Source: an uncultured Pelagibacteraceae bacterium
GTDB lineage: Bacteria > Pseudomonadota > Alphaproteobacteria > Pelagibacterales > Pelagibacteraceae
NCBI GenBank assembly: GCA_902568425.1
Contig: CACFQM010000005.1
Span: 1 to 49,868 of the forward strand
DNA length: 49,868 nt
Direction: 5' to 3'
Shown: positions 1 through 9,302 of the stretch, one piece after another
How positions within the stretch are numbered: the first letter of the stretch is position 1
Layout: each line of letters opens with the position of its first letter
Notes under the pieces: model-generated
What the model saw: only the letters and a program-made list of their open reading frames with translations
Database searches by the model: none
What the model was told of the DNA's origin: nothing
Translations under genes and position numbers: made by a program

Positions 1-1
1 T

Positions 2-364
2 GTATATTTTGTAATAAATTTAAATAAAAGAAAAAAAAGTATTAGAAATTTAGTAAGGCAGATAGAAAATATTATAATTAGTTTTTTAAAATTTTACAGA
101 ATAAAATCTTATGCAGATAGAAAAAATATTGGTATATGGGTAAATAATAAAAAGATTGCAGCAATTGGTATAAGAGTGTCTAGGTGGGTCGCTTACCATG
201 GTTTTTCAATAAATGTGAGTAATAATCTTGAGGATTATAAAAAGATTATTCCATGTGGATTAGACAATAATAAAATCACATCAATTAAAAATGAGGGAAA
301 TAAATACAAGAATATTAATGTAAATTTGAAAAAAGTTATTGGCAAATATTTGTCTAAGATTTAA
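2..364 (+). CDS. lipB: Octanoyltransferase LipB, C-terminal part (5' end outside window)
   Basis: LipB moves octanoyl from acyl carrier protein to the lipoyl domains of 2-oxoacid dehydrogenases and the glycine cleavage H protein, the first step of lipoate synthesis. The frame is open from base 2 to the TAA at 362-364. It encodes family landmarks in order: a YFVINL strand, GIWVNNKKIAAIGIRVSRWVAYHG, then NIIPCGL-like IIPCGLDN. The catalytic cysteine of the family is the Cys in PCG. About half of the protein is missing because it starts before the window. Its 3' end overlaps the convergent rluC by 11 bases. An internal GTG at 176 would give a 62-residue product but cuts the conserved core, so it is not the real start. 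Confidence 0.88.
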   Translation, partial: VYFVINLNKRKKSIRNLVRQIENIIISFLKFYRIKSYADRKNIGIWVNNKKIAAIGIRVSRWVAYHGFSINVSNNLEDYKKIIPCGLDNNKITSIKNEGNKYKNINVNLKKVIGKYLSKI

Positions 365-1253
365 TATTTTTTTTGACAAAGTTTTCAAGTTGTAAACCAT
401 AATCAGCTTTAAAATTATATTTTATTTTATTAATCATAAATTTAATTTTATAAGCATGAAGTAATAAGTTTTTACCATTTTTTTCATTTTTGAACGAATA
501 TTTTTCATCACCAACAACTGGATGGCCAATATTAAATAATTGTTTTCTTAATTGATGTTTTCTTCCCGTGATAGGTTTTAATTCAACAAATGAAAATTTA
601 TTGTTTGATTTTAAAACTTTAATATAAGAAATTGCCTTTTGAATAATTCTTCGATTTTTTTCGTATAAAACCAAATCATCTTTCATAATTTGTAAATTTC
701 TATTTACATTACCATGTGTAACAGCAATATAAATTTTATGTATTTTTCTTATCCTAAAAAGTGAAGTAAATAATTGAGCATATTCTCTACTCTTTGCAAT
801 TATCATTACACCAGAAGTTTCTTTATCTAATCTGTGAACTATATATGGCTTTGAATCGTAAAAATATTCTGTATTTTTAAGGATATCTATAATATTTTTA
901 AATGATTTGGTGCCTGACTGCACGGGTATACCTGCAGGTTTATTTATTACTACAAAATTGTCATTGTTCTCTATTATAAAATTTCCATAAGTTTTTTTTT
1001 CTTTTTCTGAAGGTTTGTATTTTTTAATCTCAGATTTATTTTTATGTTTTATTTTATCATAATTAAATACTTCAATTATATCGTTCAATTGAACTCTATA
1101 TTTAGTTTTTGTTTTTTTTTTATTAACTTTGATTTTATTTTTTCTGATTAACTTTTCTAAAAAAGATTGTGGTAAATCTGATACGTTGTGTTTAAACCAA
1201 CGATCAAGTCTAGCATTATGATAGTCCCTTTTGACTACAAATTTACTTATCAT
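354..1253 (-). CDS. rluC: 23S rRNA pseudouridine synthase, RluC type
   Basis: RluA-family pseudouridine synthase that isomerises uridines in 23S rRNA (RluC acts at 955/2504/2580 in E. coli). An S4 RNA-binding domain lies at about residues 14-63 (RLDRWF ... LIRKNKIKVN). The catalytic HRLDKETSG motif is at 140-148, with Asp143 as the expected nucleophile. The 299-residue length and the arrangement fit alphaproteobacterial RluC better than RluD, but the choice between paralogs is inferred. It lies 10 bases downstream of rplQ and is probably the last gene of the ribosomal run. Its 3' end overlaps lipB. Confidence 0.82.
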   Translation of the reverse strand: MISKFVVKRDYHNARLDRWFKHNVSDLPQSFLEKLIRKNKIKVNKKKTKTKYRVQLNDIIEVFNYDKIKHKNKSEIKKYKPSEKEKKTYGNFIIENNDNFVVINKPAGIPVQSGTKSFKNIIDILKNTEYFYDSKPYIVHRLDKETSGVMIIAKSREYAQLFTSLFRIRKIHKIYIAVTHGNVNRNLQIMKDDLVLYEKNRRIIQKAISYIKVLKSNNKFSFVELKPITGRKHQLRKQLFNIGHPVVGDEKYSFKNEKNGKNLLLHAYKIKFMINKIKYNFKADYGLQLENFVKKNIKS

Positions 1254-1263
1254 TTAGTAATTT

Positions 1264-1707
1264 TTACTTTGCAGCAGCTTTTTTTAGTGGCTCTTTTTCT
1301 TTTTTAGTGGGATTAACTTTTTTTGGTTTATCTATTTTTTTAGCGTTAATATCTCTATCTACAAGCTCAATAACAGCCATAGGTGCGTCATCACCTGTTC
1401 TGAATCCTGCTTTTAAAACTCTAGAGTAACCACCTTTCCTATTAGCATATCTTTTTGACAGTGTTTCAAAAACTTTTTTTACGGAATTTTTATCTTGTAA
1501 TTTTGAAAATAAATTTTTTTGGTTACTAAGATCTGTTGTTTTTCCAATTGTTATAACTTTATCAATTTTAGGTTTTAGCTCCTTTGCTTTAGGAAGTGTA
1601 GTAATTATCTGTTCATACTTTATTAAAGAATTTAACATGTTTTTAAAAAGAGCCTTTCTATGCTCTGATGTCCTGTTAAGTTTTCTGTATCCTATCTTGT
1701 GTCTCAT
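1264..1707 (-). CDS. rplQ: 50S ribosomal protein L17
   Basis: Large-subunit protein L17. The N-terminus [19 protein letters not shown] is the family signature, and the core ends near [17 protein letters not shown] (about residues 101-117). After the core comes a roughly 30-residue Lys/Pro/Ala-rich tail ending in KKAAAK, longer than the minimal L17. Its start directly abuts the rpoA stop, so translation is probably coupled. It is the final ribosomal protein gene of the alpha operon. Confidence 0.97.
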   Translation of the reverse strand: MRHKIGYRKLNRTSEHRKALFKNMLNSLIKYEQIITTLPKAKELKPKIDKVITIGKTTDLSNQKNLFSKLQDKNSVKKVFETLSKRYANRKGGYSRVLKAGFRTGDDAPMAVIELVDRDINAKKIDKPKKVNPTKKEKEPLKKAAAK

Positions 1708-2739
1708 TTAATATGTGCTCTCTTCTAATTTTTTTGACAACTCCACAATATTATCTGGTGGCCAGTTGGGTATTTCCATGCCTAGGTATAAAGACATAGA
1801 ACTTAGCACTTCTTTAATTTCATTTAGAGACTTTCTTCCAAAGTTAGGAGTTCTCAACATTTCTGACTCAGATTTTTGTACAAGATCACCAATATAAATA
1901 ATATTATCGTTCTTTAAGCAATTCATTGATCGTACTGAGAGTTCTAACTCCTCTACTCTTTTAAGTAAGTTCTTATTAAATTCAGGTTCAGTTGTTTTAG
2001 TTTGTGCAGGAATTTCTTTTGGATCTTCAAAATTTACAAACATTGAAAGCTGATCTTGAAATATTCTAGCGGCAAATGCCACAGCATCTTCTGCTGGAAT
2101 TGTTCCATTTGTTTCAACTTGCATTGTTAATTTATCATAATCTAAAGCATCACCTTCTCTGGTAGTATCAATTGAATAAGAAACTTTTTTTACAGGACTA
2201 AATAATGAGTCAATTGCAATCAAACCAAGGGGAGTGTCTTCTGTTTTATTTTTTTGAGCTAAAACATAGCCTCTTCCGTTATTAACAACTAATTCCATAT
2301 GGAACTTAGTTTTTTCATCAAGATTACATATTGTCTGATCGAGGTTTAAGATTTCAACACCATTTACCGGTGTTATGTCTTTTGCTTTAACTTCTTTGGG
2401 TCCAGTTGCATCTAAAATTAATTTTTTTGATCCTGAAGTATTTAATTTTACCGCTAAATTCTTTACATTTAGCACGATGTCTGTAACATCCTCTCTAACA
2501 CCTTTTATTGATGAAAATTCATGCAGCACTCCATCAATTTGAATCGCGGTCACTGCTGCACCTTGGATAGATGATAAAAGAATTCTTCTAAGCGCATTTC
2601 CTATTGTTTGACCAAAACCTTTTTCTAAAGGTTCTGCGATTACTTTCGCCATGGATTTATCATCGTTGCTTGTTATCGCAAGTTTAGAAGGCTTAATTAA
2701 TGTTTTCCAATTTTTGTCTATTATATTAATATTCTCCAT
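1708..2739 (-). CDS. rpoA: DNA-directed RNA polymerase subunit alpha
   Basis: The alpha subunit forms the dimer that nucleates RNA polymerase assembly. The N-terminal domain (about residues 15-240) carries the assembly signature [22 protein letters not shown]. The C-terminal domain (about 260-335) has [20 protein letters not shown] and the [14 protein letters not shown] helix-hairpin-helix used for UP-element and activator contacts. The 343-residue length is normal for Alphaproteobacteria. The start overlaps the rpsK stop by one base and the stop abuts rplQ. Confidence 0.98.
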   Translation of the reverse strand: MENINIIDKNWKTLIKPSKLAITSNDDKSMAKVIAEPLEKGFGQTIGNALRRILLSSIQGAAVTAIQIDGVLHEFSSIKGVREDVTDIVLNVKNLAVKLNTSGSKKLILDATGPKEVKAKDITPVNGVEILNLDQTICNLDEKTKFHMELVVNNGRGYVLAQKNKTEDTPLGLIAIDSLFSPVKKVSYSIDTTREGDALDYDKLTMQVETNGTIPAEDAVAFAARIFQDQLSMFVNFEDPKEIPAQTKTTEPEFNKNLLKRVEELELSVRSMNCLKNDNIIYIGDLVQKSESEMLRTPNFGRKSLNEIKEVLSSMSLYLGMEIPNWPPDNIVELSKKLEESTY

Positions 2740-3185
2740 TATACTCTCCTTTTTTTTGGTGGCCGTGCTCCGTTATGAGGCATAGGTGTTGTGTCTTTAA
2801 TTGAAATAATTTTAAAACCTCTTGATTGTAAAGCTCTTAAAGCAGTCTCTCTGCCTGAACCAGGACCTTTTACCTGAACTGATAAGGTTCTTAAACCTTG
2901 TTCATAAGCTTTACCTCCAGCGTCGTCAGCAGCAACTTGCGCAGCATATGGTGTTGATTTTCTTGATCCCTTGAAACCTTTTGTGCCCGCAGAAGACCAA
3001 GCAACAACGTTTCCTTGTTCATCGGCAATAGATATTATCGTGTTATTAAATGTGGAATTTACAAATGCTATCCCTGAAGAAATATTTTTTTTGTTTTTTG
3101 ACTTTTTCTTTACTACTTTTTTTACTACTTTTTCTTCAGTACTTTTTTTTTCTGTTTCTAAATTATTTTTATTTTTGATATTCAT
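2739..3185 (-). CDS. rpsK: 30S ribosomal protein S11
   Basis: Platform protein of the small subunit. Conserved blocks include [60 protein letters not shown] and the C-terminal [18 protein letters not shown]. It is 148 residues, about 20 longer than usual, because of a Lys/Glu-rich N-terminal segment of roughly 37 residues before SSGIAF. This segment has no alternative Met near the core, so the listed start is kept. Two bases separate it from rpsM. Confidence 0.97.
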   Translation of the reverse strand: MNIKNKNNLETEKKSTEEKVVKKVVKKKSKNKKNISSGIAFVNSTFNNTIISIADEQGNVVAWSSAGTKGFKGSRKSTPYAAQVAADDAGGKAYEQGLRTLSVQVKGPGSGRETALRALQSRGFKIISIKDTTPMPHNGARPPKKRRV

Positions 3186-3187
3186 TT

Positions 3188-3571
3188 TTATTTTTTCATA
3201 GGAGTTAATTTCTTACCTGCGATTGCAATAGCTTTACCTTTTCTCGTTCTGGCATTTGAATGAGTTCTTTGGCCTCTAACAGGTAATTTTTTTTTATGTC
3301 TAGAACCTCTGTAGCAGGCTAAATCAACTAATCTTTTTATGTTCATTGATTTCTCTCTTCTCAGATCACCTTCGACTTTATAATTAGCATCAATGTATTC
3401 TCGAATTTTTAAAACTTCTTCTTCTGAAAGTTTATTAACTCTTTTATTCAAAGGAATATTTAGTTTTTCACAGATAATCTTAGAATTATTATCTCCTATG
3501 CCGTGGATATAAGTTAATGCTGTATGAACAACTTTGTTAATAGGTATGTTAATGCCTGCTATTCGAGCCAT
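3188..3571 (-). CDS. rpsM: 30S ribosomal protein S13
   Basis: Head protein of the 30S subunit that contacts P-site tRNA and L5. It begins [13 protein letters not shown], carries the helix-two-turn-helix ALTYIHGIG, and ends with the basic [22 protein letters not shown] tail typical of the family. It is 127 residues. It is the first gene after adk and has its own likely promoter overlapping the adk stop, so rpsM-rpsK-rpoA-rplQ can be transcribed separately from the spc genes. Confidence 0.97.
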   Translation of the reverse strand: MARIAGINIPINKVVHTALTYIHGIGDNNSKIICEKLNIPLNKRVNKLSEEEVLKIREYIDANYKVEGDLRREKSMNIKRLVDLACYRGSRHKKKLPVRGQRTHSNARTRKGKAIAIAGKKLTPMKK

Positions 3572-3598
3572 ATTATGTGATGTTTAAGTTCTTGCGTA

Positions 3599-3626
3599 TT
3601 TATATTGAGTAATCATTTAAAGTCAA
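3599..3626 (-). promoter_or_regulatory. Probable sigma-70 promoter for rpsM-rpsK-rpoA-rplQ
   Basis: On the minus strand, TTGACT (3621-3626) is followed after 16 bases by TATAAA (3599-3604); each matches five of six consensus bases. The -35 overlaps the adk stop codon. The predicted start would leave a leader of about 20 bases before the rpsM ATG at 3571. This is the best promoter match noticed inside the ribosomal superlocus. It is pattern-based only. Confidence 0.55.
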
Positions 3627-4195
3627 CCCTTGATAGTGTCAATTAAGTCACTAATTTCAGTATTTATTTCTGATATTCCAGCCTCACCATTTACAAATTT
3701 CAGTAAATTAGATTGCTTGTAATAACCTATAACTGGTTCAGCTGATTTTTCGTACGTTTTATATCTTTTAATTGCTATTTCCTCATTGTCATCAGCTCTA
3801 TTTTCTTTAATTTGTCTTTCTAAAATTCGTTTTTTAACTGTTTCTAAACTTACAGATAACTTTAAAACTACATCTATCTTTTGATTATATTTTTTTAGTA
3901 AAATTTCTAAATTTTTTGCTTGAGATAGTGTTCTGGGATATCCATCAAAAATAATGTGGTTTTTATAATTATCGTTTGAAATAAATTTTTCAATTAAATT
4001 ACTTACAATTTCATCTGAGACTAATTCACCAGAATTTATTATCGATGAAATTTGTGAACCCAATTCTGTCTTATTTCTTATTTCTTCACGTAAAAGCTCG
4101 CCTGTTGATAATTGATAAAGATTGTATTTATTTACAATAAATTTAGCCTGAGTTCCCTTACCTGCACCAGGTGGCCCAAAAATTATTATGTTCAT
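3623..4195 (-). CDS. adk: Adenylate kinase
   Basis: Cytosolic enzyme catalysing AMP + ATP = 2 ADP. The P-loop GPPGAGKGTQA is at residues 7-17, the AMP-binding LSTGELLREE at about 29-38, and FDGYPRTLSQA holds the family signature. The 190-residue length and the short segment after LERQIKENRADD show a short-LID form without the four zinc cysteines of long adenylate kinases. It sits between secY (2-base gap) and rpsM, as in other Alphaproteobacteria. Confidence 0.97.
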   Translation of the reverse strand: MNIIIFGPPGAGKGTQAKFIVNKYNLYQLSTGELLREEIRNKTELGSQISSIINSGELVSDEIVSNLIEKFISNDNYKNHIIFDGYPRTLSQAKNLEILLKKYNQKIDVVLKLSVSLETVKKRILERQIKENRADDNEEIAIKRYKTYEKSAEPVIGYYKQSNLLKFVNGEAGISEINTEISDLIDTIKG

Positions 4196-4197
4196 AA

Positions 4198-5490
4198 TTA
4201 TTTATTAAATTTTGCCTTTTTTATCAAGTGTTCATACTGGGAGCTCATAAGACGAGTTTGAACCTGGGTTACTGTATCCATAGCAACTACTACTACGATT
4301 AATACAGATGTTCCCCCCAAATAAAATGGTATTGGATATTTAGCAATTAAAAATTCAGGCATTAAACAAACTAAAGTTAAATAACATGCCCCGATTGTTG
4401 TTAGTTTAGTTAAAATACTTTCAATATACTCTGCAGTTCTGTCACCTGGTCTTATACCTGGAATATATCCACCATATTTTCTTAAATTTTCTGATGTCTC
4501 CTTTGGATTAAAAACAATTGATGTATAAAAAAACGCGAAGAAGATAATTCCAAATGCATATAACAACATGTATAAAGGTTTGCCTTGAGAAAATAATGAT
4601 GAAAAATTTATAAAAAATTCAGAATCAGAAACGCCAAAATTTGAAAAAGTAATAGGTAGTAATAACAATGCTGATGCAAAAATTGCTGGGATTACCCCGG
4701 CTGTATTTATTTTTAATGGTAAATATGAAGACTCTCCACCGTAAATTTTATTTCCCATTTGCCTCTTAGGATAATTGACAAGAATTTTACGCATCGCTCT
4801 CTCCATAAAAACAATAAACATAACTGTTGCAATTAATAATATGAAGATTGATATAATCATTACTGGTGATAGAGCACCAGTTCTTCCTAATTCAAAAGTT
4901 GAAGCAAGTGCTCTTGGAATTTCAGCAACTATACCTGCAAAAATTATTAATGAAATACCATTTCCAATACCACGTGAGGTAATCTGTTCACCTAGCCACA
5001 TTAGAAAAGTTGTTCCAGCAACTAAAGAAATCGTGGTCATTACTTTAAAATAAGCTCCTGGATCTAAAACTAGATCTCCCGCATTTTCCAACCCAACTGA
5101 AACACCATAACCCTGTAATGTTGCAATCAAAACTGTACCGTAACGAGTAATTTGTGTAATTTTTTTTCTTCCTATTTCACCTTGTTCCTTTAAATTTTTA
5201 AAATAGTCTGAAACACCTGTAAGTAATTGAACTATAATAGAAGATGAAATATATGGCATTATTCCTAATGCGAAAATTGCCATCCTTTGAACTGCTCCTC
5301 CAGAAAAAACATTAAACATTCCTAATAAACCTTTTTGACTTGAAGACATTATTTCAGATAATGAATTGGGATCTATACCGGCTATTGGAACATAAGTGCC
5401 TAATCTATAAATACAAAGAATAAAAATAGTAAAAAATATTCTATTCCTTAAATCAGATGAGTTGGTTGATAAATTTGAGTCTTCAGCCAT
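4198..5490 (-). CDS. secY: Protein translocase subunit SecY
   Basis: Main channel subunit of the SecYEG translocon in the inner membrane. At 430 residues it shows the ten hydrophobic spans expected. Family landmarks include YRLGTYVPIAGID near residue 25, the LGIMPYISSSIIVQLLTG segment of TM2, and IPGIRPGDRTAEYIE (about 343-357) in the cytosolic loop before TM9 that contacts SecA and ribosomes. Its start abuts the rplO stop. The partner secE is in this window at 28382-28573. Confidence 0.98.
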   Translation of the reverse strand: MAEDSNLSTNSSDLRNRIFFTIFILCIYRLGTYVPIAGIDPNSLSEIMSSSQKGLLGMFNVFSGGAVQRMAIFALGIMPYISSSIIVQLLTGVSDYFKNLKEQGEIGRKKITQITRYGTVLIATLQGYGVSVGLENAGDLVLDPGAYFKVMTTISLVAGTTFLMWLGEQITSRGIGNGISLIIFAGIVAEIPRALASTFELGRTGALSPVMIISIFILLIATVMFIVFMERAMRKILVNYPKRQMGNKIYGGESSYLPLKINTAGVIPAIFASALLLLPITFSNFGVSDSEFFINFSSLFSQGKPLYMLLYAFGIIFFAFFYTSIVFNPKETSENLRKYGGYIPGIRPGDRTAEYIESILTKLTTIGACYLTLVCLMPEFLIAKYPIPFYLGGTSVLIVVVVAMDTVTQVQTRLMSSQYEHLIKKAKFNK

Positions 5491-5967
5491 TTATTTGTTG
5501 TTTGAGGTATTTAAAATATTAACTAATCCACCGGCTTTTTCGATTTTATCTTTAGCTGATTTAGAAATAAAGTCGGTTTTAATTGTTAATTTTTCTTTTA
5601 ATTCGCCTGTTCCTAAAACTTTAAGTTTAAGAAACTTATTTTTAACAATATTTTTATCTTTCAGATATTTAATATTAATTTCTTCTTTACTGTTAATTTT
5701 TTTATTTTTTAAAAAATTCTCTATATCTTTAAGGTTAAGAATAGCTACAAATTTTTTTTTATTCAATTTGCTTAAACTTTTAAACCCTCGTTTTGGAAGT
5801 CTTCTGTACAATGGCATTTGACCACCTTCAAAACTTTTTATTGCTACACCAGATCTAGACTTTTGACCCTTAACACCTCTGCCAGATGTTTTGCCTTTTC
5901 CAGATCCAATTCCTCTTCCAACTCTAATTTTTTTAGCATTAATTTTAACAAGACTATTTAATTTCAT
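5491..5967 (-). CDS. rplO: 50S ribosomal protein L15
   Basis: Late-assembly large-subunit protein. The glycine/arginine-rich N-terminus (RVGRGIGSGKGKTSGRGVKGQKSR spans about residues 16-39) is diagnostic. FEGGQMPLYRRLPKRGF follows, and the C-terminus has VKAGELK-like VLGTGELKEKLTIK. It is 158 residues and lies directly between rpsE and secY, with no L30 gene upstream (see findings). Confidence 0.96.
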   Translation of the reverse strand: MKLNSLVKINAKKIRVGRGIGSGKGKTSGRGVKGQKSRSGVAIKSFEGGQMPLYRRLPKRGFKSLSKLNKKKFVAILNLKDIENFLKNKKINSKEEINIKYLKDKNIVKNKFLKLKVLGTGELKEKLTIKTDFISKSAKDKIEKAGGLVNILNTSNNK

Positions 5968-5968
5968 T

Positions 5969-6472
5969 TTAGTTTTCCCTTTTTTTAATAATCTCAGCTA
6001 TTTTTTTATTTCTCATTGCAGAAATAGTTTTTGGAGAACTCTGGCTTTTTAAACCTTGGACAACTGCCTTTAGAACGTTGTGTGGATTTGGAGAGCCTAA
6101 AGATTTGGTCACAATATCTTGGATGCCTAGAACCTCACAAACAGCTCTAGTAGCTCCACCCGCTATTATTCCGGTACCTGTTGGAGCCGCTCTCATTAAT
6201 ATTTTTCCTGAACCACTTTTTGCAAAAACGTCGTGATGCAATGTTCTACCATCTTTTAAAGGTATTTTGACCATATTTCTTTTTGCAACTTCAGTAGCTT
6301 TTTTAATTGCATCAGGTACCTGTTTAGATTTTCCCGATCCAATACCTATCGATCCTTTTTGATTACCAGCTACTACCAAAGCTGCAAAGCCAAATCTTCT
6401 ACCACCTTTTACAACTTTGGTGATTCTATTGATGGCTACTAATTTTTCTACAAATTCACTTTTTTCTTTCAT
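5969..6472 (-). CDS. rpsE: 30S ribosomal protein S5
   Basis: Small-subunit protein involved in decoding fidelity and helicase activity at the mRNA entry site. The dsRBD-like domain has [19 protein letters not shown] and [17 protein letters not shown]. The C-terminal S5 domain has [22 protein letters not shown] and [13 protein letters not shown]. At 167 residues it is of normal size. Its start overlaps the rplR stop by one base. Confidence 0.97.
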   Translation of the reverse strand: MKEKSEFVEKLVAINRITKVVKGGRRFGFAALVVAGNQKGSIGIGSGKSKQVPDAIKKATEVAKRNMVKIPLKDGRTLHHDVFAKSGSGKILMRAAPTGTGIIAGGATRAVCEVLGIQDIVTKSLGSPNPHNVLKAVVQGLKSQSSPKTISAMRNKKIAEIIKKREN

Positions 6473-6825
6473 TAAAAATTTAATCCATTCTTTCTTAAAG
6501 ACTCTGCTAAAGCCTTTATTCTTCCATGATATTTGTACGCACCTCTGTCAAAAAATACTTTGCTAATTTTTTTTTCCGAGGCTCTTTTAGCTAAAATTTC
6601 ACCTAACAGAATTGACAAATCAGTCTTATTTTTTTTGTCCTTTTTAAGATCTTTTTCCATCGATGATGCAGATACTATGGTTTTGTTTATTTTGTCATCT
6701 ATAATTTGTGCAGAAATATTTTTTAAGGACTTAAAAACTGCAATTCTATATCTATCAATATTTACCTTCTTTAATTTATTACGATTTCTTATTAAACGTT
6801 TATTTTTAGAGTTAATTTTTTTCAT
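6472..6825 (-). CDS. rplR: 50S ribosomal protein L18
   Basis: 5S rRNA-binding protein. It is 117 residues with a very basic N-terminus ([11 protein letters not shown]), the strand [18 protein letters not shown], and the C-terminal block [27 protein letters not shown], which is the most conserved part of L18. Spacing is one base to rplF upstream and one overlapping base with rpsE downstream, so it belongs to the spc run. Confidence 0.96.
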   Translation of the reverse strand: MKKINSKNKRLIRNRNKLKKVNIDRYRIAVFKSLKNISAQIIDDKINKTIVSASSMEKDLKKDKKNKTDLSILLGEILAKRASEKKISKVFFDRGAYKYHGRIKALAESLRKNGLNF

Positions 6826-6826
6826 G

Positions 6827-7365
6827 TTATTTTTTCTTACCCTCTTTCCTTATAACAAATTGGTCTTTTTCTTTTATCCCTTTTGCTTTGTAAGGTTCTA
6901 CAGGTTTCAAAGATTTGATATCTGCAGATACTTTTGAAACTAATTCTTTGTCTGATCCACTTATATTTAATTTAGTTTGTTTTTCAATTTTTACATTTAT
7001 ACCTTTTGGTATCGTATAAGTTACTTCATGGCTAAAACCTAACTGAAATACTAATTTATCACCTTTTGTACTTGCTCTAAAACCAACACCACTTAGCTCT
7101 AAATTTTTTCATGACCTTTTGTAACACCTAAAACAGCATTGTTTATTAAGCTTCTATATGTGCCCCACATTAAAGAGCTTTTCTTATCTTTGTTTTTGGG
7201 TGATATTTCAAATTCATTTTTTTCATTAATTTTTGAAGAAAACATCTTCTCATTAAAAATTAATTTTTGAGTTCCTTTAGGTCCAGAAACTAAAAGTGAA
7301 CCACTATCAACTTTTACAGTAGAGTCCTTCGGTAATAAAATAGGTTTTTTTCCAAGTTTTGACAT
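6827..7365 (-). CDS. rplF: 50S ribosomal protein L6, apparent one-base frameshift
   Basis: L6 lies near the sarcin-ricin loop and the GTPase centre. It starts MSKLGKKPILLPKDSTVKV at 7365. The first frame reads to VTKGHEKI and stops at TAG (7099-7101). The remaining domain continues in another frame as LELSGVGFRAS ... EGKKK, with a stop at 6827-6829. Adding one A to the six-A run (T6 at 7104-7109 on the + strand) restores GHEKNLELSGVGFRAS and a normal 179-residue protein. Both halves are well conserved, so the break is either a sequence error or a very recent mutation. An upstream Met at 7422 would overlap rpsH by 56 bases and is rejected. Confidence 0.9.
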
Positions 7366-7366
7366 T

Positions 7367-7765
7367 TTAAAATATCCTACAAATAATTTCACCACCAAGA
7401 TTGTTTTTTGTCGCTTCTGCATCCGACATCACGCCTTTACTCGTTGATAAAATAGCAAGTCCTAATCCATTAAGAACTTTAGGTATACTTGTTGCTCTTG
7501 AATAAACTCTTCTACCTGGTTTTGAAACACGTTTAATCTCTTTTATTACGGGTTGACCTTCGTAATACTTAAGTTTAACAAATATGTTTTTTATTTTCTT
7601 ATCGTTTGTGGTTATCTCATAATTAATTATATAGCCTTCTCTTTTTAATACCTCTAAAATTTTAGATCTAAAGTTTGAAAAAGGTATTTCAATTTTATTC
7701 AACGACCTCATCTGACCGTTTCTTATTCTAGTTAACATATCTCCTATTGGATCACCTAAACTCAT
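7367..7765 (-). CDS. rpsH: 30S ribosomal protein S8
   Basis: Central-domain assembly protein, and in E. coli the translational repressor of the spc operon. It starts MSLGDPIGDMLTRIRNGQ and ends with the signature GLGLAILSTSKGVMSDAEATKNNLGGEIICRIF. It is 132 residues, as usual. It sits nine bases from rpsN and one base from rplF. Confidence 0.97.
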   Translation of the reverse strand: MSLGDPIGDMLTRIRNGQMRSLNKIEIPFSNFRSKILEVLKREGYIINYEITTNDKKIKNIFVKLKYYEGQPVIKEIKRVSKPGRRVYSRATSIPKVLNGLGLAILSTSKGVMSDAEATKNNLGGEIICRIF

Positions 7766-7774
7766 ATTCCTCCT

Positions 7775-8080
7775 TTACCAACTTGATTTAGTCATTCCAG
7801 GTATTTTTCCTGATGACGCCATTTGTCTTAATGCAATTCTTGAAATTTTTAATTTTCTGTAAACTCCATGAGGTCTACCAGTAATTTCACACCTGTTTCT
7901 TACCCTTGTTTTAGCAGAATTCTTTGGTAATTTAGAAAGTTTTAATTGTGCTGCAAATCTCTCATTTAGAGGTAACTTTCTGTTATTAATTATTGCTTTA
8001 AGTTTTTTTCTTCTATTATGAAACTTTTTTGCCATTTTTATTCTTTTTAAATTTCTTTGAATTGCGCTTGTCTTTGCCAT
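7775..8080 (-). CDS. rpsN: 30S ribosomal protein S14 (zinc-independent type)
   Basis: Head protein of the 30S subunit. The C-terminal block [27 protein letters not shown] is diagnostic, ending [11 protein letters not shown]. The 101-residue length and the lack of the CxxC pairs of short S14 put it in the long, zinc-free class. It begins one base after the rplE stop. Confidence 0.97.
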   Translation of the reverse strand: MAKTSAIQRNLKRIKMAKKFHNRRKKLKAIINNRKLPLNERFAAQLKLSKLPKNSAKTRVRNRCEITGRPHGVYRKLKISRIALRQMASSGKIPGMTKSSW

Positions 8081-8081
8081 T

Positions 8082-8696
8082 TTATCCTTTCTCTGTTTTG
8101 TCCTCTTTGATTTCGTTAACGATTTTTTTTATTTTTTTCTTTCTTTTTTCACTGTCTTTTATTATTGGAAAATTAAATTCTTTTAATAGAGATACGGTAT
8201 TTTCCTTTGAATTACTGTTGGTAACAATTGTTATATCCATACCTCTTATTGTTTCAACTTTATCAAAATTTATTTCTGGAAAAATTATGTGTTCCTTTAC
8301 ACCAAAAGTGAAATTTCCAAATTTATCACAAGCCGAGTCCTTCAGTCCTCTAAAATCTTTAATTCTTGGCAATGCAATATTTACTAATCTATCAAGAAAT
8401 TCATACATTCTATCATTCCTTAAAGTTACCTTCAGGCCAGCATTAGATCCTTTTCTAGATTTGAAATTTGATATTGATTTTTTGAATTTTGTAATCACCG
8501 GGTATTGTCCAGTTATTGATGACATGTCTTTTATACAAACTTCCATTTTCTTTTTATCTAAACCATCTTGGCCTAAACCCATATTTAAAACAATTTTTTT
8601 TATTTTTGGAACCGCATTAATATTTTTATAATTAAGCTTTGTCATTAAGCTTTGAATAATCTCTTTTCTGTATCTATCTTTTAGTCTTGGTGTCAT
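8082..8696 (-). CDS. rplE: 50S ribosomal protein L5
   Basis: 5S rRNA-binding protein of the central protuberance. The start is set at [15 protein letters not shown] (8696), which matches the family N-terminus. A Met nine codons upstream adds only rplX-overlapping sequence. Conserved blocks are [45 protein letters not shown] and the DFRGL segment. After the usual end (EFNFPII) there is a Lys/Glu-rich tail of about 25 residues. The gene overlaps the annotated end of rplX by 23 bases. Confidence 0.95.
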   Translation of the reverse strand: MTPRLKDRYRKEIIQSLMTKLNYKNINAVPKIKKIVLNMGLGQDGLDKKKMEVCIKDMSSITGQYPVITKFKKSISNFKSRKGSNAGLKVTLRNDRMYEFLDRLVNIALPRIKDFRGLKDSACDKFGNFTFGVKEHIIFPEINFDKVETIRGMDITIVTNSNSKENTVSLLKEFNFPIIKDSEKRKKKIKKIVNEIKEDKTEKG

Positions 8697-8937
8697 TATT
8701 TTTTCCTTTTTTATTTTCCTCAAAATTTTTTAAATTTGACAGATGTATAAAGCCTTCTTTACTAATTATTCCACCTTTATTTTCTTTTGTAGCCTTTTTG
8801 TGTTTTTTCTGCATATTTGCACCTTTGACCTTAGCTAAATTTCTAAATCTATTAATTTCAATAATCTCTCCAGTTTTACCTTTGTCTTTACCAACGCAAA
8901 CTTTTACCTTCGATCCTTTTTTAAAAAGACTCTTCAT
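8674..8937 (-). CDS. rplX: 50S ribosomal protein L24
   Basis: Assembly-initiating protein with a KOW motif. [18 protein letters not shown] (residues 10-27) is the KOW segment, followed by [12 protein letters not shown]. At 87 residues it is somewhat short. The last residues NNDTKTKR are read within the 5' end of rplE in another frame. If the A-run before them had one more A, the gene would end in a TAATG stop/start overlap. The real C-terminus is therefore uncertain by a few residues. Confidence 0.94.
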   Translation of the reverse strand: MKSLFKKGSKVKVCVGKDKGKTGEIIEINRFRNLAKVKGANMQKKHKKATKENKGGIISKEGFIHLSNLKNFEENKKGKNNDTKTKR

Positions 8938-9302
8938 AATACCTCCGGAGCTAAAGAAATAATTTTTGTTTGACCTCGTGATCTTAGTTCCCTCGTAACT
9001 GGTCCAAAAATTCGTGTTCCAATTGGTTCACCTTTTTCATCCGTAAGCACTACTGAGTTACTATCAAATTGAACTTTAGAACCATCTTTTCTAAAAATTT
9101 CTTTTTTAGTTCTAACCACAACTGCTTTATGTACAGATCCCTTTTTTACCTTGCCATTAGGGAGTGCGTCTTTAACGCTAACAACTATAAGGTCACCGAC
9201 TCCAGCATATCTTCTTTTTGATCCTCCTAAAACCTTTATACATTCTACCCTTTTTGCTCCTGTATTATCTGCAACCAATAATTCAGTTTGAATTTGTATC
9301 AT
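8934..9302 (-). CDS. rplN: 50S ribosomal protein L14
   Basis: Subunit-interface protein forming intersubunit bridges. It starts [27 protein letters not shown]. The core contains [31 protein letters not shown] and [10 protein letters not shown]. At 122 residues it is the standard length. It overlaps rplX and rpsQ by four bases at each end (ATGA-type coupling). Confidence 0.98.
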   Translation of the reverse strand: MIQIQTELLVADNTGAKRVECIKVLGGSKRRYAGVGDLIVVSVKDALPNGKVKKGSVHKAVVVRTKKEIFRKDGSKVQFDSNSVVLTDEKGEPIGTRIFGPVTRELRSRGQTKIISLAPEVL

